A stretch of DNA of 11,501 bases from Armatimonadaceae bacterium. Its GTDB lineage: Bacteria; Armatimonadota; Armatimonadia; Armatimonadales; Armatimonadaceae. The DNA is taken from NCBI GenBank assembly GCA_030446525.1, contig JAUJNC010000161.1, positions 1 to 11,501 on the forward strand, given 5' to 3'. Positions 1 through 5,594 of the stretch are shown piece by piece. The notes beneath the pieces are model-generated. The model was not told the origin of the DNA. It saw nothing but the letters and a program-made list of their open reading frames with translations, and did no database searches. Numbering within the stretch: the first letter of the stretch is position 1; every line of letters begins with the position of its first letter. A program made the position numbers and the translations under genes.

Positions 1-1
1 C

Positions 2-52
2 AAAGGCTTCGACCTGTCCGGCCTCCACCTGACGGCGGGGTTCCGGTTCTAA
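2..52 (+). CDS. C-terminal end of an outer-membrane beta-barrel protein (partial)
   Basis: The first bases read in frame 2 as 16 codons ending GLHLTAGFRF and a TAA stop; the rest lies outside the window. The last nine residues alternate hydrophobic with polar or small residues (L, L, A, F, F) and finish with phenylalanine. This is the beta-signal that the BAM complex recognises at the C-terminus of Gram-negative outer-membrane barrels. The family cannot be told from 16 residues. The TAA overlaps the TAG stop of the convergent galactokinase gene within the four bases CTAA. The call rests on the terminal pattern plus the close abutment; a chance open frame of this length is possible. Confidence 0.55.
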   Translation, partial: KGFDLSGLHLTAGFRF

Positions 53-1233
53 AAGCGCAAGCTTTCCGCGCCCTGGGCGGCGACGGTCGGCAGGAGCATG
101 GTGTCGCGCCCGAACCGCGCCCGGTAGCCCTCGGCGAGCGCCCGGGACAGGCTTTCCGTCACGCCCGGCTCGTGGAGGATCACGGCGCAGCCGCCCCAGC
201 CGCCGCCCGTAAGCTTGGCGCCGTAGACGCCGGGATGGGACTGGGCGATCTCGACCAGGGCGTCGACCTCGGGGGCGGAGTTCTCGAAGTACGTGCGGCA
301 GGACTCGTGCGTGTTGTTCATCATCTCGCCGGACGCGGCGAGGTTCCCTGTCTCGAGCGCCGCCACGCCCATCTGCACGCGCAGGTTCTCGTAGACGATG
401 TGGTGGGCGCGCTTCCACAGGGTGGGGTCCAGACCGGCGGCGTCCTCGTCCACCAGGGCGCGGTCCACGTCGCGCAGGGTCTTGATCGGCTTGCCGGTGT
501 GCCGGGCGAACCAGCGGGCCGCCTCCTCGCACTCGGCGCGCCGCTGGGCATAGCCGCCCCCGGCCGCGAGGGCGTGCTTGACCCCCGAGTCGGCGATCAG
601 GATGCGGGCGCGGTCCGCCGGCAGGGCGACGGCGCGGTGCTCCAGGGTCCGGCAGTCCAGGAAAAGGGCGTGGCCCTTCCGGCCGAAGACCGAGGAGAAC
701 TGGTCGAGCAGGCCGGTGGGCGCGCCGACGAAATCGTTCTCCGCGCGCTGGCAGAGGCGGGCCAGCCCCATCGGGTCGCCCGCGATGGGGTGCGGGTACA
801 GGGCGAGCAGGAACTGCGCCGTGGCGACCTCCAGGGCCGCCGACGACGACACCCCCGCGCCGACGGGCACGTCGGAAACGATGACCGCATCGAAGCCGCC
901 GACGGCCGCGCCCGCCCGGTTCAGCTCCTGGACCACGCCCTTGACGTAATCCGCCCAGCGCGCGTTCGGGTCGCGCTGCGGTGACGCCGGGTCGAAGGAC
1001 GCCATGGCTTCCCGGTACTGGGTATATACGCGGGCTTGCGGGACCTCGCGCGCGCACCCGGCGATCACGACGCCGCGGTCGATGGCGCAGGTCAGGACGA
1101 AGCCCTCGTTGTAGTCCGTGTGGTTGCCCAGAAGCTCGACGCGCCCGGGCGCCGCCCCGGCCGCCTCCGGCTCATGCCCGAACTTCTCCACAAAGGCTTG
1201 CCGCGCCTGTTCGATGAGATCGTTCCGTTCCAT
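49..1233 (-). CDS. galK: Galactokinase (GHMP kinase family)
   Basis: Phosphorylates galactose with ATP to galactose-1-phosphate, the entry step of the Leloir pathway, in the cytoplasm. The 394-residue product has the usual family length. Visible motifs are the galactokinase signature at residues 29-46 (PGRVELLGNHTDYNEGF), the GHMP ATP-binding loop at 123-133 (PVGAGVSSSAA), the aspartate in TGLLDQF at 173-179 (D177, the expected catalytic base, with R31), and the C-terminal glycine motif TGGGWGG at 342-348. The usual glutamate before HTDY is asparagine here (N37). The frame stays open upstream to a TTG at 1267-1269, but I chose the ATG at 1231-1233 because homology begins there and because that TTG is part of a TTGACA -35 box. 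There is no Shine-Dalgarno sequence before the ATG, which fits the leaderless promoter just upstream. The stop overlaps that of the barrel gene. Other GHMP sugar kinases are possible but less likely. Confidence 0.93.
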   Translation of the reverse strand: MERNDLIEQARQAFVEKFGHEPEAAGAAPGRVELLGNHTDYNEGFVLTCAIDRGVVIAGCAREVPQARVYTQYREAMASFDPASPQRDPNARWADYVKGVVQELNRAGAAVGGFDAVIVSDVPVGAGVSSSAALEVATAQFLLALYPHPIAGDPMGLARLCQRAENDFVGAPTGLLDQFSSVFGRKGHALFLDCRTLEHRAVALPADRARILIADSGVKHALAAGGGYAQRRAECEEAARWFARHTGKPIKTLRDVDRALVDEDAAGLDPTLWKRAHHIVYENLRVQMGVAALETGNLAASGEMMNNTHESCRTYFENSAPEVDALVEIAQSHPGVYGAKLTGGGWGGCAVILHEPGVTESLSRALAEGYRARFGRDTMLLPTVAAQGAESLRF

Positions 1234-1240
1234 AGCGGTT

Positions 1241-1269
1241 ATGGTAGCATCCGCCCGCCGCCCTGTCAA
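1241..1269 (-). promoter_or_regulatory. Sigma70-type promoter of galK, predicted leaderless
   Basis: On the minus strand there is a perfect TTGACA (1264-1269), a 17-base spacer and TACCAT (1241-1246). Only seven bases separate the -10 box from the galK ATG, so transcription should start at or one base before the ATG. The -35 box begins one base after the TGA stop of the upstream ychF-like gene, so the promoter fills the whole intergenic gap. galK can therefore be expressed independently of the gene upstream. Confidence 0.7.
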
Positions 1270-1270
1270 G

Positions 1271-2368
1271 TCACACTTTTTTCGCGCGGATGTGGAGGAT
1301 GTCGCCGTCCTTGACCGGGTAGTCCTTCATCTCCAGGTGGACCAGCGGTTTCGCGGCCTCCCACGAGCCCGCCGCCATCAGCTTGTCGAACTCCAGCGCC
1401 TCGGCGCGGATGAAGTAACGCTCCAGGTCGGAATGGATCTTGCCGGCGGCCTGCCCGGCGGTGGCGCCCTTCTCGACGGTCCAGGCGCGCACCTCGTCCT
1501 CGCCGACCGTGAAGAAGCTCATCAGGCCCAGGGTGTCATAGGCGAGCTGGATCAGCCGGTCCCGGGCCGGGGCGTCGATGCCCAGCGCAAGGAGGTACTC
1601 CTTCTCCTCTCCGGGGCCGAGCTGGGCCACCTCTTCTTCCACCCGGGCGCACAGCGCGATGTACGGCAGCTTCTCCGCCGCGCACACCTGATGCGCCTCC
1701 TTCACCAGCGGGTCGTTCATCTCCCCGATGGCGCTCTCGCCGATGTTGACGACCACCATGACCGGCTTCTCGGTCAGGAACGCGAACGAGCGCGTCGCGC
1801 GCGCCTCGTCCGGGGCGAGCTCGATCGTGCGCAGCGGGTGCCCGGCGTCCATGTGCGCCTGGAGCTTGAGCAGGATCTCTTTTTCCTGCCGCTCCGGCGT
1901 GGGCGCGCCCGCCTTGCGCGTCTTGAGCGTCTTCTCGATGCGATCCAGCCGCGTCTCGATCAGGGCCATGTCGGCGAGCAGCATCTCCTCGGTGACCGCC
2001 TGGATGTCCCGGCCCGGGTGCAGCCCCCGCTCCGGGACGGGCGGGTAGTCCGCCTCGAAGGCGCGCACAACGAGCACCAGGGCGTCCACCTTCCGCAGCC
2101 CCTCGAAAAAGTCGGCGCCGAACTTCGCCTGCTCGCCCGTCCCGAACGGCGCCGCGCCGTCCACGAACTCGATCGTCGCCGGCGTCTGCTTCTTGGGATG
2201 GAACAGCTCGACGGCGAAATCGTACCGCTTATCGGGCACGGACACCGTCGCCACCGCCGCGTCGCGGCGGGCGCCCCCGCCGGGCGCCGTCGACTCCTGC
2301 CCGCGGGTCAGCGCATTGAAAAGCGTCGTCTTGCCGGTCTGCGGCAGCCCAATGATACCAACACGCAC
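1271..2368 (-). CDS. YchF-type P-loop NTPase (Obg-related, C-terminal TGS/DUF933 domain), divergent
   Basis: YchF proteins are ribosome-associated NTPases that prefer ATP. The P-loop is GLPQTGKT at residues 7-14. The G4 position reads NIGE (208-211), matching the NxxE type of YchF that accounts for ATP preference. Residues about 130-185 form the helical coiled-coil insert. The C-terminal part from about 282 (FFTVGEDEVRAWTVEKG, then AAGKIHSDLERYFIRAE) is the typical YchF TGS-like domain. The switch II motif, normally DxAG, reads DGAA (70-73), so this may be a divergent paralogue rather than the universal YchF. Start: TTG at 2372-2374 lies only 3 bases from AGGAG, whereas GTG at 2366-2368 lies 9 bases away, so I prefer GTG (365 aa); the frame otherwise begins two codons earlier. 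It precedes galK by 37 bases on the same strand. Confidence 0.9.
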   Translation of the reverse strand: MRVGIIGLPQTGKTTLFNALTRGQESTAPGGGARRDAAVATVSVPDKRYDFAVELFHPKKQTPATIEFVDGAAPFGTGEQAKFGADFFEGLRKVDALVLVVRAFEADYPPVPERGLHPGRDIQAVTEEMLLADMALIETRLDRIEKTLKTRKAGAPTPERQEKEILLKLQAHMDAGHPLRTIELAPDEARATRSFAFLTEKPVMVVVNIGESAIGEMNDPLVKEAHQVCAAEKLPYIALCARVEEEVAQLGPGEEKEYLLALGIDAPARDRLIQLAYDTLGLMSFFTVGEDEVRAWTVEKGATAGQAAGKIHSDLERYFIRAEALEFDKLMAAGSWEAAKPLVHLEMKDYPVKDGDILHIRAKKV

Positions 2369-2418
2369 TCGCAAAATCTCCTGAAAAGCGATCGGGGACA
2401 GTACCCGGCCCCCTGCCC

Positions 2419-2447
2419 ATTATACCACTGCGGCAAGAGGGTGTCGG
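2419..2447 (-). promoter_or_regulatory. Promoter of the ychF-like gene
   Basis: On the minus strand CCGACA (2442-2447, 4 of 6 matches to the -35 consensus) is followed by a 17-base spacer and a perfect TATAAT (2419-2424). Transcription would start near 2412, giving a leader of about 44 bases with an AGGAG ribosome site at 2378-2382, just before the gene. Confidence 0.65.
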
Positions 2448-2509
2448 CGGGAAGGCGCACGGGTACGGATAGGAGAACGGGGTTGCGCCCGGTGGGGGAT
2501 GGGGATCAG

Positions 2510-2671
2510 ATGCGCCGCCCGGCTCTCGTTATACAGCGCAAGGCCGCGGTTGGCGGGTATACTACGCTTGGAGCGCAGCGTTGCAACTACCGGTTCATCG
2601 AGTTCGAGCACGTCACCGCGCTGGGCGGGGACCAGCGTCGTCGAAAGTTCAGGCAGGTCCTGTGGGTATGA
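2510..2671 (+). CDS. Possible small ORF (53 codons) overlapping the next start by ATGA
   Basis: The ATG at 2510 is preceded by a G-rich stretch that could serve as a ribosome site, and the frame runs to TGA at 2669-2671, which shares ATGA with the start of the 155-aa gene. Its second half (CNYRFIEFEHVTALGG and onwards, about 2582-2671) shows strong GC3 bias and mixed second-position bases, like real coding DNA. Its first half does not, and it contains a TATACT element at 2558-2563. It could be a translationally coupled peptide, a fragment of an older gene, or the true N-terminus of the downstream gene separated by a frame break. No family recognised. Confidence 0.28.
   Translation: MRRPALVIQRKAAVGGYTTLGAQRCNYRFIEFEHVTALGGDQRRRKFRQVLWV
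2558..2563 (+). promoter_or_regulatory. Possible -10 box upstream of the 155-aa gene
   Basis: TATACT matches the -10 consensus at 5 of 6 positions in an otherwise GC-rich stretch and would start transcription near 2570, about 98 bases before the ATG at 2668. I find no convincing -35 box at 16-18 bases upstream, so this is weak. Confidence 0.3.
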
Positions 2672-3135
2672 CGGAGGGACAGAAAAATCGTCTCCTGGGT
2701 ACACTCGTGGCCCTCGAGCAGATCCGGGCGCAGATCGCCCGTGCGGCGCGCGATGGCCAGTCGCCCGCCCAGAGCGGGCGCTCCCTGACGCCGCTGCCGC
2801 AGGAGAGCTGGCGGGAGATCGAGGCGTCACTCGAGCGGGTGTATGGCCACGCACGGGCGCTCGCCGAGCAGTTCGCGGGCGACGCGCTGCAGGATCGCGA
2901 GGCGCGTGACCCGGTCGGGGCCACCCTCTATTGGATCTCCTTCCTGGCACGCCGGTTGGACGAAGAGGCGATCGCGGACCTGTCGCCCGGACGCATGGCG
3001 CAGTTCGGGAAGCTTCCCGAGGACGCAGCGGCCGCGCTGGAGGAGGCTATGGAGCGCATGCGCATGGAGCTTGCGTCGGCTGGCAAGCAGGTGGAAGCGC
3101 TGCGACAGGAAAAAGGGACGGAAGGCGCCCGGTAA
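2668..3135 (+). CDS. Hypothetical helical protein, 155 aa
   Basis: I do not recognise this family. The product is 155 residues, rich in alanine, glutamate, arginine and leucine, and looks almost wholly helical. An N-terminal helix (about 8-28) is followed by a linker rich in S, G, P and Q (30-44), a middle helical region (47-100, including ATLYWISFLARRLDEEAIADL) and an amphipathic C-terminal helix (118-148) with coiled-coil character. There are no cysteines, no signal peptide and no membrane segment, so it is probably cytoplasmic. I chose the ATG at 2668 because the frame upstream reads as non-coding-like arginine-rich sequence; the ribosome site is weak (AGG about 10 bases before). It is convergent with a broken unknown gene on the minus strand, 30 bases away. 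Confidence 0.7.
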   Translation: MTEGQKNRLLGTLVALEQIRAQIARAARDGQSPAQSGRSLTPLPQESWREIEASLERVYGHARALAEQFAGDALQDREARDPVGATLYWISFLARRLDEEAIADLSPGRMAQFGKLPEDAAAALEEAMERMRMELASAGKQVEALRQEKGTEGAR

Positions 3136-3156
3136 AAATCGCCTCCCTGGCAGGCG
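3134..3156 (-). terminator. Weak intrinsic terminator for the minus-strand broken gene
   Basis: Read on the minus strand, CGCCT (3152-3156) pairs with AGGCG (3140-3144) around a seven-base loop, followed by A and five Ts (3134-3138). The stem is only 5 bp but all except one pair are G-C. It follows the stop of the minus-strand gene and its T-run overlaps the TAA stop of the plus-strand 155-aa gene. Confidence 0.4.
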
Positions 3157-3165
3157 TAGTCCGCG

Positions 3166-3658
3166 CTACTTGTTCGACGGGTCCATCTCGCGCAACACTC
3201 CCCGCATCGCTTCACCCAGGGCTTTGCTTGCCTTGAGGCCCGCCAACCGCGACGCGGCCGCCAGGTCGCCTCCGGGTAACGCTCCAGCCAGCGCCGGACC
3301 TCTCCCGGCCCGACCGCGAGCCAGGGAGTCACGTTCTTCCGCAGGATCAAGGGCGACCTGGGTTTTCTTTGAGCATCTGCTTGCGCTTGCGGTGCTCTTG
3401 CTCCGTGAATGCAGCACGCGCGACTGTTCTTCCCGGTCTTTCAGGCAGGCAACGCTGACACCCAGGCCGTGGCCAGGCCCCACGGTTCGTCATCGGGATA
3501 GGCCGCCAGATGCGCCTCGAGCGCCACACGAGCCTCTTCCACTCTCGGCGCGCGTGAAAGCACGCTGCACCTGTTCGAACACCCTTCCCGCGCCCTTCGT
3601 CTTTCCTCTTCCGCCTCCATTACCTTCCTCTCCCGGCTGTTTTATTCCCTTCGGCCAT
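3166..3658 (-). pseudogene. Unknown protein gene, interrupted by several frame shifts
   Basis: Protein-like stretches line up in order on the minus strand but in different frames: GRVFEQVQRAFTRAES, then VEEARVALEAHLAAYPDDEP running to a TGA, then AAFTEQEHRKRKQMLKENPG, then LILRKNVTPWLAVGPGEVRR, then LAGLKASKALGEAMRGVLRE ending at the stop at 3166. About four or five single-base indels would restore one product of about 160 aa. The ATG at 3656-3658 has AGGTGG eight bases upstream, a good ribosome site. I do not recognise the family; it looks cytoplasmic and charged. It lies about 100 bases downstream of hisG on the same strand. Either it is decaying, or the sequence contains base errors here, as in hisG next door. 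Confidence 0.55.
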
Positions 3659-3759
3659 GCTCTTTACCACCTGGGACAGCGCGTTTTAGACAAAGGGCGT
3701 TCTTCAGGACATCACTTTGTAGACGCAGCGGCTCCGCCAAGCAGGCGCCTCTGGCACGG

Positions 3760-4625
3760 TCAGTAAATAACTTTGTTCAGCGGGTACTCGACGATGCCCT
3801 CGGCGCCGGCGCGGCGCAGGCGCGGGATCAGGTCGCGGGCCTGCTTCTCCTCGATGATGATCTCCACGGCCACCCACTCGTTGTCGTAAAGGGGCGAGAC
3901 GGTGGGGCGCTTCAGGGCGGGGCGCCGCGCCACGACCGCCTCGATCTGCGGCTTCGCGACGTTCATCTTCAACCCGACGAGGGCATCGGCGTTCAGGGCG
4001 CCCTGGAGCAGCATCGCCATGTTCTCGATCTTGGCGCGCTTCTCCGAATCCGCCCAGGCGGCGTGGTTGGCGACCAGGCGGGTGGTGGAGGTGAGGAGGG
4101 TGTCCACGATCCGCAGGTTGTGCCGCGCAGGCTCGACCCCGTCTCGGTGTTCACCACGATCGCGTCGGCAAGGACGGGCACCTTGACCTCGCACGCGCCC
4201 CCACGAGAACTCGACCGAGGCGTCACGGACGGCGTGCGCCGGGAGGTAGCGCTCGGTCAGGCGGACGTACTCCGTCGCGATGCGCTTGCCCGCCGATCCC
4301 GCGCTCTCGATCGGGGATTCCTTCGGTGCGGCCAGTACCACGCGGATCGGGTTGCGGGTCGCCTTGGAGTAGGACAGTTCGGCCACTTCGTGGACGTCCG
4401 CGCCGTTGTCCTCGATCCAGTCCTTGCCGGTGAGCCGACGTCCAGGATGCCGTCCAGGTAGCGGGGGATCTCCTGCGGGCGGATCAGGAGCGCGCGATTT
4501 CCGGGGTCGTCCACCGCGGGTTGGTACGAGCGGGGAGTCCTTGGAACTCCCAGCCCGCCTTGCGGAACAAAGCAAAGGTCGCCTCCTGGAGGCTGCCCCT
4601 TGGGAAGGCCTATCTTCAGAAGCAT
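3760..4625 (-). pseudogene. hisG: ATP phosphoribosyltransferase, long form, frameshifted as read
   Basis: Catalyses the first step of histidine synthesis, ATP plus PRPP to phosphoribosyl-ATP. In shifted frames I read MLLKIGLPKG, SLQEATFALFRKAGWEF, RSYQPAVDD, LLIRPQEIPRYLDGILDVG, LTGKDWIEDNGADVHEVAEL, the PRPP-loop region DAIVVNTETGSSLR, and the C-terminal AGAEGIVEYPLNKVIY. The last marks the long form with the histidine-binding regulatory domain. Seven single-base indels, between about 4123 and 4599, would give one frame of about 288 aa; their sum (-1) matches the actual length of 866 bases, which is 3n-1. The part from 3760 to about 4122 is in one intact frame. The ATG at 4623-4625 fits the family N-terminus; an in-frame ATG at 4677-4679 adds 18 residues and is discussed under findings. 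As read, no functional enzyme would be made. Confidence 0.88.
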
Positions 4626-4687
4626 GGTCGGTTTACAAACTCCAGCAAAAAGACGAAGTAGACTCGCGTATTGGGGCATTACGACGC

Positions 4688-4717
4688 ATTATAACCGGGG
4701 TTCGCGCCCAGCGTCAA
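4688..4717 (-). promoter_or_regulatory. Strong sigma70-type promoter of hisG
   Basis: On the minus strand TTGACG (4712-4717, 5 of 6) is followed by an 18-base spacer and a perfect TATAAT (4688-4693). Transcription would start around 4681. That is 56 bases before the ATG that fits the HisG family, but only about two bases before an in-frame ATG at 4677-4679. The rest of the intergenic stretch between the hisG and RRM promoters (about 4718-4840) shows nothing I can name. Confidence 0.72.
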
Positions 4718-4840
4718 CGTAGGGCGATCGCATCGCGCTGTTGTCTGCGGCGCCGGCGGCTTCGTTCCGTGGGAGCCCGGAGCGGGTCCAGAGGGGACTG
4801 GCTCAGGGGGCGGCTGGGACAATGCCTGTGGAAAACGTGG

Positions 4841-4869
4841 TTGCTTTTCCCGTCCGAAAGTGGTATACT
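4841..4869 (+). promoter_or_regulatory. Promoter of the RRM protein gene
   Basis: TTGCTT (4841-4846), a 17-base spacer and TATACT (4864-4869). The -10 box is a 5 of 6 match and the -35 box keeps the TTG core. Transcription would start near 4876, leaving a leader of about 136 bases before the ATG at 5012. The promoter diverges from that of hisG. Confidence 0.6.
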
Positions 4870-4882
4870 GTGCTGTGCGTTG

Positions 4883-4906
4883 CGCGGGTGTGACCCTCCA
4901 CCCGCG
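4883..4906 (+). promoter_or_regulatory. Perfect 8-bp hairpin in the long 5' leader of the RRM gene
   Basis: CGCGGGTG (4883-4890) pairs exactly with CACCCGCG (4899-4906) around the eight-base loop TGACCCTC. It begins about seven bases into the predicted transcript. No T-run follows, so it is not an intrinsic terminator. A 5' end hairpin of this kind can stabilise an mRNA or take part in regulation; the role here is inference. The ribosome site AGGAG at 5001-5005 lies far downstream of it. Confidence 0.5.
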
Positions 4907-5011
4907 GGTATCCAAGACGGTGAGTGTGCTGCTTGTCGGGATCGGCTCAGACTCTGCTCTCCTGGTCGTTGCGTGCCGCACAATTGCCTATGAGGGACAC
5001 AGGAGATAGCG

Positions 5012-5415
5012 ATGCGGATTGTGGCGTGGGAGGACTTCACAGCACGACCTCGGAGAGTCTCACCGAACTGTTTTCGCAGGCCGGCGAGGTGTCGCAGGCG
5101 CAGGTGGTAGAGGACCGGTAATTTCGGCAGTCGCGCGGCCGGCTTCGTGGAGATGCCCAACGCGGACGAGGCCCAGGCGGCGATCGCGCAGTTCAACGGT
5201 TACCACCAGCGGCCGGACGCTCACGGTGAATGAAGCCAAGCCGCGTGACGACGGCGGCGGTGGCGGCTACGGCGGTGTGGCGGCGGCCGCAGCGGCGGCG
5301 GTGGCGGCGGCTACGGCGGTGGCGGCGGCCGCAGCGGCGGCGGTGGCGGTTACGGTGGTGGCGGCGCGGCCGCAGCGGCGGCGGCGGTGGCTACGACCGG
5401 GGCGGGCGCTACTAG
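5012..5415 (+). pseudogene. Glycine-rich RRM RNA-binding protein, frameshifted as read
   Basis: Bacterial single-RRM proteins with a Gly/Arg tail bind RNA and are often cold-induced (the cyanobacterial Rbp type). In shifted frames I read VGGLHSTTSESLTELFSQAG (the RNP2 region), EVSQAQVVEDR, then GFVEMPNADEAQAAIAQFNG (after RNP1), GRTLTVNEAKPRDD, a glycine tail with RSGGGG repeats, and the C-terminus GGYDRGGRY with stop TAG at 5413-5415. The start ATG at 5012 has AGGAG six bases upstream. The frame breaks just after the start, at a TAA at 5119-5121, near RNP1 (about 5136-5142, where RGFGF would need two more bases), near 5200-5212, and twice in the tail. The tail is encoded by three imperfect repeats. 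Intact length would be about 135 aa. As read, it is non-functional. Confidence 0.8.
5277..5399 (+). repeat. Three imperfect ~40-base tandem repeats coding the glycine-rich tail
   Basis: Units at about 5277-5318, 5319-5357 and 5358-5399 each begin GTGGCGGCG and contain GGCCGCAGCGGCGG, followed by a tyrosine codon context (CTACG or TTACG). In the correct frame each unit encodes glycine runs with one RS and one Y. In the other frames they give spurious poly-alanine or Arg/Trp-rich peptides. Units 1 and 3 each appear to be one base short in a G/C run. Confidence 0.7.
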
Positions 5416-5490
5416 GCGGAAGCGGCAAGCCAGAAACAAACGTTACAGCGCGAGCAACGGCCGGGAACATAAACCGGCGGATCGAAAGCA

Positions 5491-5526
5491 GGGGCCACGC
5501 CGAAACAAAGACCGTGGCCCCTTTTT
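5491..5526 (+). terminator. Intrinsic terminator of the RRM gene
   Basis: GGGGCCACG (5491-5499) pairs perfectly with CGTGGCCCC (5513-5521) around an A-rich 13-base loop, and is followed directly by five Ts. It lies 75 bases after the RRM stop codon, so the RRM gene is probably a single-gene transcription unit. Confidence 0.9.
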
Positions 5527-5594
5527 GCATGTGTGCATAGCAAACAAAGGCGCATCCCCGGCGGTATGCCCGGCGCGCGAAAGGGAAAACGAAG

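Noticed and set aside
172..984. Open frame of 270 codons opposite galK
   Set aside because: Antisense shadow of galactokinase; composition of low-complexity D, G, R, V and Q typical of reverse-strand reading in GC-rich genes.
1118..2671. Open frame of 517 codons on the plus strand opposite the ychF-like gene
   Set aside because: It lies antisense to a gene with clear motifs, is rich in R, L, G and V without family resemblance, and is an expected by-product of high GC3. Only its last ~30 codons, beyond the ychF-like gene, were kept as a possible small ORF.
4828..4836. TGTGGAAAA, one mismatch from a DnaA box
   Set aside because: A single imperfect box without a cluster or AT-rich unwinding region is not evidence for an origin.
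5277..5399. CRISPR-like array
   Set aside because: The ~40-base units abut without spacers and encode a protein tail.
3166..5415. Programmed ribosomal frameshifting as an explanation of the broken frames
   Set aside because: There are too many breaks in both directions, at sites without slippery heptamers or downstream pseudoknots that I can see, in three unrelated genes.
5019..5540. Poly-alanine/valine protein of 173 aa
   Set aside because: It is the out-of-frame reading of the glycine-rich RRM tail repeats; the glycine frame with GGYDRGGRY is the biological one.
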